From assembly GCF_001113365.1 (NCBI RefSeq), contig NZ_CKYA01000001.1:317501-381500 (forward strand): a stretch of 64,000 nucleotides of DNA, in the 5' to 3' direction. Both the position numbers and the translations under genes were made by a program. The notes under the pieces are model-generated. The model made no database searches and was not told where the DNA came from. It was given only the letters and a program-made list of their open reading frames with translations. This document shows, in pieces, positions 27,145 through 35,737 of the stretch. This stretch comes from Streptococcus pneumoniae. Its GTDB lineage: Bacteria; Bacillota; Bacilli; Lactobacillales; Streptococcaceae. Every line of letters begins with the position of its first letter. Position 1 is the stretch's first letter.

Positions 27145-28311
27145 ATGGAGCAAAAAGAGAAACATTTTAGCCTATCTTGGTTTTTCAAGTGGTTTTTGGA
27201 TAACAAGGCCATTACGGTATTTTTAGTAACCTTATTATTGGGACTCAATCTTTTTATTTTAAGTAAGATTAGTTTTCTATTTTCACCTGTTTTAGACTTT
27301 TTAGCAGTTGTGATGTTGCCAGTCATTCTGTCTGGCTTGTTATATTATTTGTTGAATCCTATTGTTGATTGGATGGAGAAGCATAAGGTTAATCGTGTTA
27401 TAGCTATCACTATTGTCTTTGTTATCATCGCTCTCTTTATCATTTGGGGCTTGGCAGTCGCCATTCCAAATCTGCAACGCCAGGTTTTGACCTTTGCAAG
27501 AAACGTTCCTGTTTACTTAGAAGATATAGATAGGATTGTTAATGGATTGGTAGCCCAGCACCTGCCAGATGATTTCAGACCTCAGTTAGAGCAAGTTTTG
27601 ACCAATTTTTCTAGCCAGGCTACAGTTTGGGCGAGCAAGGTTTCATCTCAGGCGGTAAACTGGGTGAGTGCCTTTATTAGCGGGGCTTCTCAAGTGATTG
27701 TTGCCTTGATTATCGTTCCTTTCATGCTCTTTTATCTCTTGCGTGATGGGAAAGGCTTGCGTAACTATTTGACTCAATTCATGCCAAGAAAATTGAAAGA
27801 ACCTGTTGGACAAGTTTTGTCAGACGTGAATCAACAGTTGTCCAACTATGTTAGAGGGCAAGTGACAGTGGCTATTATTGTAGCAGTAATGTTTATGATC
27901 TTCTTTAAGATCATTGGTCTCCGTTATGCGGTTACGCTTGGTGTTACTGCTGGTATTTTAAATCTGGTTCCTTATCTTGGTAGCTTTCTAGCCATGCTTC
28001 CTGCCCTAGTATTGGGCTTGATTGCTGGTCCAGTCATGCTTTTGAAAGTAGTGATTGTCTTTATCGTAGAACAAACTATTGAAGGTCGTTTTGTCTCTCC
28101 ATTGATTTTGGGAAGTCAATTAAACATTCATCCCATTAATGTTCTCTTTGTCTTGTTAACTTCAGGATCTATGTTTGGTATCTGGGGAGTTTTACTTGGT
28201 ATTCCAGTTTATGCCTCTGCTAAAGTTGTCATTTCAGCCATTTTCGAATGGTATAAGGTAGTTAGTGGCCTATATGAATTAGAGGGCGAGGAAGTCAAGA
28301 GTGAACAATAG
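27145..28311 (+). CDS. AI-2E family transporter (PerM/YdbI-type membrane protein)
   Basis: A 388-residue protein with about eight membrane helices and a soluble loop between helices 3 and 4 (about residues 120-180). The C-terminal LVPYLGSFLAMLPALVLGL and EGRFVSPLILGSQLNIHPI segments are the family signature. Some relatives export autoinducer-2 and others are Na+/H+ antiporters, so the substrate is uncertain. The downstream TPR gene overlaps by eleven bases, so they are co-translated. Confidence 0.9.
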   Translation: MEQKEKHFSLSWFFKWFLDNKAITVFLVTLLLGLNLFILSKISFLFSPVLDFLAVVMLPVILSGLLYYLLNPIVDWMEKHKVNRVIAITIVFVIIALFIIWGLAVAIPNLQRQVLTFARNVPVYLEDIDRIVNGLVAQHLPDDFRPQLEQVLTNFSSQATVWASKVSSQAVNWVSAFISGASQVIVALIIVPFMLFYLLRDGKGLRNYLTQFMPRKLKEPVGQVLSDVNQQLSNYVRGQVTVAIIVAVMFMIFFKIIGLRYAVTLGVTAGILNLVPYLGSFLAMLPALVLGLIAGPVMLLKVVIVFIVEQTIEGRFVSPLILGSQLNIHPINVLFVLLTSGSMFGIWGVLLGIPVYASAKVVISAIFEWYKVVSGLYELEGEEVKSEQ

Positions 28312-29530
28312 TCAACAGATGTTACAATCTTTGGAAGAGCAAGATTTAGCCAAGGCTGAGCATTATTTCGTCAAAGCTTTAGAAAATGATCCAAATGAGC
28401 TTCTGTATGAGTTGGCAACTTATCTTGAAGGGATTGGTTTTTATCCTCAGGCCAAGGAAATTTACCTGAAAATTGTAGAGGATTTTCCAGAGCTTCATCT
28501 TAATCTAGCTGCAATTGCTAGCGAGGATGGTCAAATCGAAGAAGCCTTTACCTATCTTGAGGAAATCCAAGCTGACAGTGACTGGTATGTTTCGGCTTTG
28601 CTTCTTAAGGCAGACCTTTACCAGCTGGAAAGTTTGACAGATGTGGCGCGTGAAAAATTGCTGGAGGCTTTGAGTTATTCAGAGGATCCTCTCTTGATAT
28701 TAGGATTGGCAGAATTGGATAGTGAGTTAGAAAATTACCAAGAAGCTATTCAAGGCTATGCTCAGTTAGATAATCGTACTATTTATGAGCAAACGGGCAT
28801 TTCTACCTATCAACGAATTGGCTTTGCCTATGCCCAGTTAGGGAAATTTGAAACGGCCACAGAGTTTTTAGAAAAAGCTCTGGAGTTAGAATATGATGAT
28901 TTAACAGCTTTTGAGCTGGCCAGTCTTTACTTTGATCAAGAAGAATATCAAAAAGCCGTCCTCTACTTTAAGCAGATCGATACTATTTCTCCTGACTTTG
29001 AAGGCTATGAGTATGGTTACAGTCAGGCCTTACATAAGGAACATCAAGTTCAAGAAGCCCTGCGTATCGCTAAGCAAGGCTTAGAGAAAAATCCCTTTGA
29101 AACTCGCCTTTTGCTAGCTGCTTCACAATTCTCTTATGAATTACATGATGTAAGCGGAGCAGAAAACTACCTCCTTACTGCAAAAACAGACGCTGAGGAT
29201 ACAGAAGAAATCTTGCTTCGTTTAGCCACTATTTATCTGGAGCAGGAGCGTTATGAGGATATTCTAAACTTACAGAGTGAGAAGCCAGAAAATCTCTTGA
29301 CCAAGTGGATGATTGCTCGTTCTTATCAAGAAATGGACGATTTGGATACTGCTTATGAGCATTACCAAGAGTTGGCAGGAGATTTGAAGAATAATCCCGA
29401 GTTTCTGGAACACTATATCTATCTCTTGCGTGAATTGGGACATTTTGAAGAAGCAAAAGTCCATGCGAAAGCTTACTTAAAACTGGTTCCAGATGATGTG
29501 CAAATGCAAGAACTGTTTGAGAGATTGTAA
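28301..29530 (+). CDS. Tetratricopeptide repeat protein
   Basis: A 409-residue soluble protein composed of roughly ten TPR-like helical hairpins from end to end (for example residues near 185-225 GFAYAQLGKFETATEFLEKA and the C-terminal LRELGHFEEAKVHAKAYLKL). It has no signal peptide. It probably acts as a protein-interaction scaffold. The start is GTG at 28301, inside the 3' end of the transporter gene, with GAGGAAG upstream. The same adjacency is found in other streptococci as far as I recall; the partner is unknown. Confidence 0.88.
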   Translation: MNNSQQMLQSLEEQDLAKAEHYFVKALENDPNELLYELATYLEGIGFYPQAKEIYLKIVEDFPELHLNLAAIASEDGQIEEAFTYLEEIQADSDWYVSALLLKADLYQLESLTDVAREKLLEALSYSEDPLLILGLAELDSELENYQEAIQGYAQLDNRTIYEQTGISTYQRIGFAYAQLGKFETATEFLEKALELEYDDLTAFELASLYFDQEEYQKAVLYFKQIDTISPDFEGYEYGYSQALHKEHQVQEALRIAKQGLEKNPFETRLLLAASQFSYELHDVSGAENYLLTAKTDAEDTEEILLRLATIYLEQERYEDILNLQSEKPENLLTKWMIARSYQEMDDLDTAYEHYQELAGDLKNNPEFLEHYIYLLRELGHFEEAKVHAKAYLKLVPDDVQMQELFERL

Positions 29531-29548
29531 GAATGTTTAAACATATAG

Positions 29549-29585
29549 AACTGTAGTTTATCTCTTTTGATAGCTACGGTTTTTA
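29549..29585 (+). terminator. Terminator after TPR gene
   Basis: Imperfect stem AACTGTAGTTTATC / GATAGCTACGGTT, followed by TTTT. Confidence 0.75.
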
Positions 29586-29618
29586 TTTGTATATGATAGA
29601 ATTTTTTTACAAAAATGG

Positions 29619-29647
29619 TTGGTTATTTTGTTTATTCATGCTATAAT
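29619..29647 (+). promoter_or_regulatory. Promoter of amino acid ABC transporter operon
   Basis: TTGGTT (29619-29624), 17 bases, TGC-TATAAT with the hexamer at 29642-29647. The start codon follows 29 bases later. Confidence 0.8.
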
Positions 29648-29675
29648 AGGAACAATTACTTTTAGGAGGTGCAGT

Positions 29676-30317
29676 ATGTCTTATTTATTTGAGATATTAC
29701 CGAGTTTACTGAATGGTGCGAGTACGACTGTACAGGTCTTTGCACTGGTCTTGCTATTTTCGATTCCTTTGGGCGTTTTGATTGCCTTTGCCTTGCAAGT
29801 CCATTGGAAGCCCCTCCATTATCTGATTAACATTTATATCTGGATCATGCGGGGCACACCCTTGCTCTTGCAACTGATTTTTATTTATTATGTGCTTCCA
29901 AGTATTGGGATTCGTTTAGACCGCCTTCCTGCTGCCATTATTGCCTTTGTTCTCAACTATGCAGCTTACTTTGCAGAAATTTTCCGTGGAGGAATTGACA
30001 CTATTCCAAGAGGACAGTATGAGGCTGCCAAGGTCTTGAAGTTTAGTCCCTTTGCCACAGTACGCTATATTATCTTGCCCCAAGTGACCAAGATTGTTCT
30101 TCCTAGTGTCTTTAATGAGGTTATGAGTTTGGTAAAGGATACTTCTCTGGTCTATGCTCTAGGAATTTCAGATCTTATCTTGGCTAGTCGAACAGCTGCT
30201 AACCGCGATGCTAGTCTGGTTCCTATGTTCTTGGCAGGTGCCATTTACTTGATTTTAATTGGGATTGTGACAATTATTTCCAAAAAAGTTGAGAAGAAGT
30301 ACAGTTATTATAGATAG
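29676..30317 (+). CDS. Polar amino acid ABC transporter permease
   Basis: A 213-residue HisM/GlnP-type permease with about five helices. The EAA loop reads RGQYEAAKVLKFSPFATVRY. The start at 29676 is set by AGGAGG (29664-29669); the frame extends upstream but without a ribosome site. First gene of a permease-ATPase-binding protein operon for uptake of a polar amino acid; the equivalent pneumococcal locus has been called aat. A single permease gene implies a homodimer. Confidence 0.93.
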   Translation: MSYLFEILPSLLNGASTTVQVFALVLLFSIPLGVLIAFALQVHWKPLHYLINIYIWIMRGTPLLLQLIFIYYVLPSIGIRLDRLPAAIIAFVLNYAAYFAEIFRGGIDTIPRGQYEAAKVLKFSPFATVRYIILPQVTKIVLPSVFNEVMSLVKDTSLVYALGISDLILASRTAANRDASLVPMFLAGAIYLILIGIVTIISKKVEKKYSYYR

Positions 30318-30326
30318 GAGGTTGCC

Positions 30327-30956
30327 ATGTTAGAATTACGAAATATCAATAAGAAATTTGGAGACAAACAAATTCTGTCTGATTTCAGTCTAAGTATTCC
30401 TGAAAAGCAAATTCTGGCTATCGTTGGACCTTCTGGTGGCGGTAAGACAACCCTCTTACGTATGCTTGCAGGTCTTGAAACCATTGATTCAGGGCAAATC
30501 TTTTATAATGGAGATTCCTTAGAGTTGGATGAATTACAGAAGCGAAACCTACTAGGATTTGTATTCCAAGATTTTCAACTGTTCCCTCATTTATCAGTTC
30601 TGGAAAATTTGACTTTATCGCCTGTGAAGACCATGGGAATGAAGCAGGAAGAAGCTGAGAAGAAGGCGAGTGGACTCTTGGAACAGTTAGGACTAGCAGG
30701 ACACGCAGATGCCTATCCTTTCTCACTATCTGGTGGGCAAAAGCAGCGGGTGGCTTTGGCGCGTGCTATGATGATTGACCCAGAAATCATTGGCTACGAT
30801 GAACCAACTTCTGCCCTGGATCCAGAATTACGCTTGGAAGTGGAAAAACTAATCTTGCAAAATAGGGAACTTGGGATGACCCAGATTGTGGTTACCCATG
30901 ATTTGCAGTTTGCTGAAAATATCGCAGATGTATTATTGAAAGTAGAACCTAAATAG
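30327..30956 (+). CDS. Polar amino acid ABC transporter ATPase
   Basis: A 209-residue cytoplasmic ATPase. Walker A is GPSGGGKT (34-41), signature LSGGQKQRVALARAM near 133, Walker B IIGYDEPTSALDPE near 153 and the H-loop VTHDLQFA. It is short compared with the usual 240 because the C-terminal extension is minimal. Nine bases separate it from the permease gene. Confidence 0.95.
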   Translation: MLELRNINKKFGDKQILSDFSLSIPEKQILAIVGPSGGGKTTLLRMLAGLETIDSGQIFYNGDSLELDELQKRNLLGFVFQDFQLFPHLSVLENLTLSPVKTMGMKQEEAEKKASGLLEQLGLAGHADAYPFSLSGGQKQRVALARAMMIDPEIIGYDEPTSALDPELRLEVEKLILQNRELGMTQIVVTHDLQFAENIADVLLKVEPK

Positions 30957-30968
30957 GAGGAAAAATGG

Positions 30969-31805
30969 ATGAAAAAATGGATGCTTGTATTAGTCAGTCT
31001 GATGACTGCTTTGTTCTTAGTAGCTTGTGGAAAAAATGCTAGCGAAATTAGTGGAGATAATTGGTCAAAGTACCAGTCTAACAAGTCTATTACTATTGGA
31101 TTTGATAGTACTTTTGTTCCAATGGGATTTGCTCAGAAAGATGGTTCTTATGCAGGATTTGATATTGATTTAGCTACAGCTGTTTTTGAAAAATACGGAA
31201 TTACGGTAAATTGGCAACCAATTGATTGGGATTTGAAAGAAGCTGAATTGACAAAAGGAACGATTGATCTGATTTGGAATGGCTATTCTGCTACAGACGA
31301 ACGCCGTGAAAAGGTGGCTTTTAGTAACTCATATATGAAGAATGAGCAGGTATTGGTTACGAAGAAATCATCTGGTATCACGACTGCAAAGGATATGGCT
31401 GGAAAGACCTTAGGAGCTCAAGCTGGTTCATCTGGTTATGCGGACTTTGAAGCAAACCCAGCGATTTTAAAGGATATTGTCGCTAATAAGGAAGCGAATC
31501 AATACCAAACCTTTAATGAAGCCTTGATTGATTTGAAAAACGATCGAATTGACGGTCTATTGATTGATCGTGTCTATGCAAACTATTATTTAGAAGCAGA
31601 AGGCGTTTTAAACGATTATAATGTCTTTACAGTTGGACTAGAAACAGAAGCTTTTGCGGTTGGAACCCGTAAGGAAGATACAACTCTGGTTAAGAAGATA
31701 AATGAAGCTTTTTCTAGTCTTTACAAGGACGGCAAGTTCCAAGAAATCAGCCAAAAATGGTTTGGAGAAGATGTAGCAACCAAAGAAGTAAAAGAAGGAC
31801 AGTAA
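30969..31805 (+). CDS. Amino acid ABC transporter substrate-binding lipoprotein
   Basis: A 278-residue SBP family 3 lipoprotein with lipobox LVAC, lipidated at C20. ITIGFDSTFVPMGFAQKDGS and AGFDIDLATAVFEKYGI are the family 3 signature and ligand-binding N-lobe. It captures an amino acid outside the cell and hands it to the permease two genes upstream. AGGAGG (30956-30961) supports the ATG at 30969 over a nearby out-of-frame ATG at 30965. A terminator follows. Confidence 0.95.
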   Translation: MKKWMLVLVSLMTALFLVACGKNASEISGDNWSKYQSNKSITIGFDSTFVPMGFAQKDGSYAGFDIDLATAVFEKYGITVNWQPIDWDLKEAELTKGTIDLIWNGYSATDERREKVAFSNSYMKNEQVLVTKKSSGITTAKDMAGKTLGAQAGSSGYADFEANPAILKDIVANKEANQYQTFNEALIDLKNDRIDGLLIDRVYANYYLEAEGVLNDYNVFTVGLETEAFAVGTRKEDTTLVKKINEAFSSLYKDGKFQEISQKWFGEDVATKEVKEGQ

Positions 31806-31823
31806 GATAAAATAGTGGCTGAG

Positions 31824-31856
31824 ACTGCGTTTTGATTAGCAAAACGTAGTTTTTTT
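31824..31856 (+). terminator. Terminator after amino acid ABC operon
   Basis: Stem ACTGCGTTTTG / CAAAACGTAGT with a five-base loop and seven T. Confidence 0.92.
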
Positions 31857-31895
31857 GTAATCTAGGAAAACGATAATAGCGATTGAATTTGGATA

Positions 31896-31982
31896 ATTGA
31901 ATATGGAATAGCCCACTGTGATTTCTAAACCATTGTTAAAAATTGATTTGATTTATAAAATTAAAATGTTCTGTAATGAAAT
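31896..31982 (+). repeat. Degenerate RUP-like remnant
   Basis: Contains GGAATAG-CCCACT, TTCTAAACCATTGTT, AAAATTGATTTGATTT and TGTTCTGTAATGAAAT in the same order as the better RUP-like copies at 56881 and 57027. No terminal repeats remain. The rest of 31857-32008 shows nothing else. Confidence 0.4.
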
Positions 31983-32008
31983 GCTGATGTAACTGTTTTA
32001 GGAATAAT

Positions 32009-32053
32009 AAAACGCATAATATCAAGGTTTTTGCACCTTACATTATGCGTTTT
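32009..32053. repeat. Hairpin core of a MITE-like repeat; likely also a terminator
   Basis: Perfect stem AAAACGCATAAT / ATTATGCGTTTT. The left arm and adjoining TATCAAGGTTT match the centre of the MITE-like repeats at 53311 and 57340. In position it can stop transcription from the convergent thioredoxin-like gene. Confidence 0.6.
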
Positions 32054-32082
32054 TGTGATTTTAAAACTTGTTAGCTGATTTT

Positions 32083-32430
32083 TTACAATCCAGCGAAATC
32101 TTTGATTTCTTGTGCTGACATTGACGAGTCGCAACGGACATTGATTTGTCCATCTGCAACGTGAACAAAGCCTGGTACAGTTGGGATTCCATAGCGTGAG
32201 CGGAATTCTTGCAACTCATTGAGTTGGCTTGGTTCTTCACTGTTGATGAAGTAAATGTGAGCTTTGGTTTCAGCTACGACACCTGACAATGTACCAGCAA
32301 ATTTACGGCAGTAAGGGCAAGTTTTGCGACCGATAAAGAAGGTTGCAGTTTCTTTCTTATCAAGAGCTTCTTGCGCACGCGCAACTGTAGTGACTTCAAG
32401 GTCTTTGATATTATCTAAAAATTGTTCCAT
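32083..32430 (-). CDS. Thioredoxin-like protein (bacteriocin transport accessory protein family)
   Basis: A 115-residue thioredoxin-fold protein with the active-site CPYC at residues 38-41 and a cis-proline region YGIPTVPGFV. It has no signal peptide, so it is probably cytosolic or membrane-associated by other means. The family name bacteriocin transport accessory protein comes from PedC/Bta proteins needed for disulfide formation in some bacteriocins; no bacteriocin gene is adjacent, so a general thiol-disulfide role is as likely. GAGGTAA ahead of the ATG serves as ribosome site. Confidence 0.85.
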   Translation of the reverse strand: MEQFLDNIKDLEVTTVARAQEALDKKETATFFIGRKTCPYCRKFAGTLSGVVAETKAHIYFINSEEPSQLNELQEFRSRYGIPTVPGFVHVADGQINVRCDSSMSAQEIKDFAGL

Positions 32431-32503
32431 GAGATTACCTCGCTTTCATTGATAAGTCTAGTATGCCATAAAGTTTCTAAAATTGCTTAGATTTGATACG
32501 AAA

Positions 32504-32533
32504 AAAAGATGAGATTGGTTGGTCTCATCTTTT
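32504..32533 (-). terminator. Terminator of pgm
   Basis: Stem AAAAGATGAGA / TCTCATCTTTT with an eight-base loop and an A run on the plus strand, giving a T run in the minus direction after pgm. Confidence 0.85.
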
Positions 32534-32541
32534 ATAGGGTC

Positions 32542-34260
32542 TTATTTTACAAAAGCATTGATTTCTGCTTCGATATTAGCAATTTTAGCTTGTGATTCTT
32601 CGTTGGTTCCCCCTACAACTGCAATGTAGAACTTGATTTTTGGTTCTGTACCTGAAGGGCGAACAGCAATCCATGAACCGTCAGCAAGTGTGTATTTCAA
32701 CACATCACTTGGAGGAGTTGTCAAGTTTGTAACAGTTCCGTCAGCAGCAGTAGCAGTTTGAGCTTTGAAGTCTTCTACGACAGTGATAGCTGTTGCGTTC
32801 CATTCTTTTGGAGCATTGTTACGGAATTTAGCCATAATTGCTTTGATTTGTTCAGCACCGTCAACACCAGAAAGAGTAACAGAGATAGTCTTTTCAGCAT
32901 AGTAGCCGTACTCTTTGTAGATTTCTTCGATACCGTCAGCAAGTGTCAAACCACGTGAACGGTAGTAGGCAGCAAGTTCAGCAACGACGAGAACAGCTTG
33001 GATAGCATCTTTATCACGTACGAATGGTTTAATCAAGTAACCGAAGCTTTCTTCGAATCCCATCATGTAAGTGTGATTGTGTTTTTCTTCGAATTCTTGG
33101 ATTTTTTCAGCGATAAATTTGAAACCTGTCAAAACGTTGAACATGGTTGCGCCGTAGCTTTCAGCAATCTTCGTTACCAAGTCAGTTGATACGATAGATT
33201 TGCAGAGGGCTGCATTTTCAGGAAGAGTTCCTGCGTTTTTGTGGGCTTCCAAGATGTATTTAGCCATGATAGCACCGATTTGGTTACCTGAAAGGTTGAG
33301 GTAGCTACCATCTTTTTGAAGAACTTCAACACCAACACGGTCAGCATCAGGGTCAGTTGCCACAAGAACATCTGCACCAACTTGACGACCAAGTTCTTCA
33401 GCAAGGGCAAAGGCTGCTTGGCTTTCTGGGTTTGGAGATTTTACAGTTGAGAAGTCTGGGTCAGCAGTTGCTTGCGCTTCAACGACTTGAACAGAGTCAA
33501 ATCCAGCTTGGGCAAGAGCACGACGAGCCAACATTTCACCAGTACCATGAAGTGGTGTGTAGACAATTTTCATGTCTTTACCAAATTCTTCAATCAAGGC
33601 TGGGTTGATGTTTACGTCCTTAACTTCTTTGAGGTATTCTACGTCAACAGCTTCGCCGATAACTTCAATCAAACCAGAAGCTTTTTCAGTTTCCACATCA
33701 GCAACTTCAACAGCAAATGGGTTTTCGATTGCGCGGATATAAGTAGTCAAAGCGTCTGCGTCGTGTGGAGGCATTTGTCCACCGTCTTCACCGTAAACCT
33801 TGTAACCGTTAAATGGTGCAGGATTGTGGCTGGCTGTGACCATGATACCCGCGAAGCAGTTGAGATGACGAACTGCAAATGATAGTTCTGGAGTTGGACG
33901 AAGGCTTTCAAATACGTAAGATTTGATGCCGTGTTTAGCAAGAACTGCCGCAGATTCAAAGGCAAACTCAGGTGAGAAGTGACGGCTATCGTAGGCAATT
34001 GCTACACCACGTTCTTTTTCGTTTCCACCTTTTGACTCAATCAAACGAGCCAATCCTTCAGTAGCTTGGCGAACAACATAGATGTTGATGCGGTTTGTAC
34101 CAGCACCAATCAAGCCACGCATACCTGCAGTACCAAATTCAAGATTTGTATAGAAGGCATCTTCCTTTGTTTTTTCATCCATATTTTCCAAATCTTGACG
34201 AAGGTAGTCAGGAAGCTCCGCAAAATCAACCCATTTCTGGTAATTTTCTTGGTAAGACAT
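32542..34260 (-). CDS. pgm: Phosphoglucomutase/phosphomannomutase
   Basis: A 572-residue alpha-D-phosphohexomutase that interconverts glucose-1-phosphate and glucose-6-phosphate, supplying UDP-glucose for capsule, teichoic acid and glycolipid synthesis. The phosphoserine loop TASHNP carries S144. The metal-binding DPDADR (near residue 300), the sugar-specificity GFEESFGY and the phosphate-binding RPSGTEPKIKFY are all intact. AAGGAG precedes the ATG. Confidence 0.96.
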   Translation of the reverse strand: MSYQENYQKWVDFAELPDYLRQDLENMDEKTKEDAFYTNLEFGTAGMRGLIGAGTNRINIYVVRQATEGLARLIESKGGNEKERGVAIAYDSRHFSPEFAFESAAVLAKHGIKSYVFESLRPTPELSFAVRHLNCFAGIMVTASHNPAPFNGYKVYGEDGGQMPPHDADALTTYIRAIENPFAVEVADVETEKASGLIEVIGEAVDVEYLKEVKDVNINPALIEEFGKDMKIVYTPLHGTGEMLARRALAQAGFDSVQVVEAQATADPDFSTVKSPNPESQAAFALAEELGRQVGADVLVATDPDADRVGVEVLQKDGSYLNLSGNQIGAIMAKYILEAHKNAGTLPENAALCKSIVSTDLVTKIAESYGATMFNVLTGFKFIAEKIQEFEEKHNHTYMMGFEESFGYLIKPFVRDKDAIQAVLVVAELAAYYRSRGLTLADGIEEIYKEYGYYAEKTISVTLSGVDGAEQIKAIMAKFRNNAPKEWNATAITVVEDFKAQTATAADGTVTNLTTPPSDVLKYTLADGSWIAVRPSGTEPKIKFYIAVVGGTNEESQAKIANIEAEINAFVK

Positions 34261-34299
34261 TCAAATTCTCCTTTATTTTTAAAACATTTAATCAGTTTG

Positions 34300-34308
34300 A
34301 TTATATCA
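34300..34308 (-). promoter_or_regulatory. Extended -10 promoter of pgm
   Basis: On the minus strand TGATATAAT, about 40 bases before the pgm start. Confidence 0.65.
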
Positions 34309-34334
34309 TTTTTTTTAGTTTTAGTAAAACCTTA

Positions 34335-34530
34335 TCTGCTTCGAAAATCTCTTCAAACCAGGTCAGATTTAATTTGGGGTTTATATGATGTTGAGGCTAG
34401 GAAAAATTCAATTTCAGTAACAAAAATAAGTCTTCTCATAATAAAACATTGATACCAAACGTTTTATTATGAGAAGACTTTTTTACCCAGCATCTTTATA
34501 CACAACCTCAAAACAGTGTTTGGAGTAATC
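34335..34530. repeat. Broken BOX remnant split by a 20-bp-stem hairpin
   Basis: TCGAAAATCTCTTCAAACCA at about 34340 is boxA end sequence, and ACAACCTCAAAACAGTGTTT at about 34502 is boxB sequence in the same orientation. Between them, 34428-34480 is a perfect 20-bp inverted repeat (arms 34428-34447 and 34461-34480, 13-base loop) followed by T residues. The whole looks like a BOX interrupted by another small element. The hairpin could act as a terminator on either strand. Confidence 0.6.
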
Positions 34531-34548
34531 TGTGACTAGACGTTTAGT

Positions 34549-34587
34549 TCTAAGAATGCCATCTTGACCAGATGATTTTCTTTACCG
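34549..34587 (-). pseudogene. Internal fragment of an Rpn gene fused behind the first full copy
   Basis: On the minus strand this continues past the stop of the first Rpn gene as GGTAAAGAAAATCATC... and matches the interior of the other copies (protein sense NNGKENHLVKMAFLEL, around residues 168-185). It ends at the A-run where the tandem 3' fragments elsewhere begin. Confidence 0.65.
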
Positions 34588-35526
34588 TTATTGGTGATAA
34601 TCTTCCAGCAAGGCTTCAAACTCAGCTACGGTCATTCCCAATTGTTGGCTTGCAACCTCAGATGTTAGAAGACCTTGGCGGACTAGATTTAGTAAACCTA
34701 CTTTCAAACCCTCTTCGATACCCTCAGCTCGTCCTCGTTCAAGCCCTTGTTCAATACCCTCTACGCGACCACGCTCCTCAGCTTGTTCCAAGGCATAGTC
34801 CTGCGCTAACAAGGCTTGTTCTTCGCGCATACGTAGTTGACTAAACATCTTCCTGTCCTCCTCGGACCAGCTTTTGTAGTCTAGCAGTTGATCTGCCTGG
34901 CTAATGGCTCGCTCGGGTTGTTGGGTAAAGGGTTTGTTCCCGAAAAACTCCAACCAGGGCTTGCGAACCTCGTCTTTGCTGGTTTCTCTGTATTTTTTTA
35001 ATTCCAAGAACGCCATCTTGACCAGATGGTTTTCCTGTCCATTATTGCTTATGGTTAAGACCTCACCTGTCATGTCCTCTCGCATACTAAAACTGTGAAA
35101 AGCCAAATCATCTTGGAAATAATTACTATCCACAATAGCGATGGCGTAGACAGGAGCGATATGCTTGTAACTCTGATGGGTGTCACCTTCACGTTGACGG
35201 ATTTTTTCAAGATTTTGATTGACCTGACTGCACAGGTAAGCCCATAGGCGATTGATGAAAAAATTCTGATGATGTACTTGAATCTCAATGATAACTTGGG
35301 TTCCATTGTCTAGTTCAGCTAAAACATCTATACTGGTATAGAAATCTTGGGCTGAATAAGGCAGGGAAGGTAGTACATGAATATTGCTTCCCTCCAAAAT
35401 CGTCACATTTTTAGCTGGCAAGTCCAGCATATCGCGAATAAATTGACAAGTGATTTCCGGATTGCTAAAAATCTTCTTAGCAACCAAGTCATTAGTTGGG
35501 CTGATGCCCGGATGTCTTAGAATCAT
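34588..35526 (-). CDS. Rpn family nuclease, PDDEXK_2 (copy 1)
   Basis: A 312-residue member of the Rpn/YhgA-like family (PDDEXK_2, PF12784), annotated as recombination-promoting nuclease/putative transposase. The nuclease core is about residues 1-200, with D67 in TSIDVLAELD and E81/Q83 in IIEIQVHHQNFFINR as likely catalytic D...ExQ. A helical C-terminal region holds Glu-Gly repeats (GRVEGIEQGLERGRAEG) and a conserved tail VRQGLLTSEVASQQLGM. An internal GAGGAGG (34863-34857) and ATG at 34848 could start an 86-aa C-terminal protein. The last residues LLEDYHQ come from fusion to another copy's interior. The tail is the KVGLLNL type. AGGAGG precedes the ATG. Confidence 0.9.
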   Translation of the reverse strand: MILRHPGISPTNDLVAKKIFSNPEITCQFIRDMLDLPAKNVTILEGSNIHVLPSLPYSAQDFYTSIDVLAELDNGTQVIIEIQVHHQNFFINRLWAYLCSQVNQNLEKIRQREGDTHQSYKHIAPVYAIAIVDSNYFQDDLAFHSFSMREDMTGEVLTISNNGQENHLVKMAFLELKKYRETSKDEVRKPWLEFFGNKPFTQQPERAISQADQLLDYKSWSEEDRKMFSQLRMREEQALLAQDYALEQAEERGRVEGIEQGLERGRAEGIEEGLKVGLLNLVRQGLLTSEVASQQLGMTVAEFEALLEDYHQ

Positions 35527-35601
35527 CCTTTTCCTCCTTTTATTATACCACAGTTTTTAATCTAGGTTTACTAAATTCAATGCTTCTATCTATTTATTCG
35601 G
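35527..35601 (-). promoter_or_regulatory. Rpn promoter with CTAG palindrome (copy 1)
   Basis: Minus-strand order: GAATAAATAGATAGAAGC block, AATTTAG-N5-CTAGATT palindrome, TGGTATAAT extended -10, AGGAGGAAAAGG, ATG. The same order recurs before all six full copies. Confidence 0.7.
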
Positions 35602-35652
35602 AAAAGAAAGTGAAAAGTTCAAACTTTCTTGAAAATAACAATACATTAAGTA

Positions 35653-35701
35653 AAAAAAGATAGCCAAACTCTTTACATCAAGAAATTTAGCTATCTTTTT
35701 T
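35653..35701 (-). terminator. Terminator of Rpn copy 2
   Basis: Twelve-base stem AAAAAAGATAGC / GCTATCTTTTTT with a 25-base loop. A like hairpin lies after copies 3 and 4, so it is part of the duplicated unit. Confidence 0.8.
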
Positions 35702-35737
35702 AGTTTGTTTTAATATTGCATAACGCTTACAGATTTC

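Noticed and set aside
34572..34844. Plus-strand ORFs of 90-99 codons opposite the C-terminal end of Rpn copies 1, 2 and 4
   Set aside because: They recur only because the low-complexity repeat lacks stops on the opposite strand; they have no ribosome site and their length follows the repeat number.
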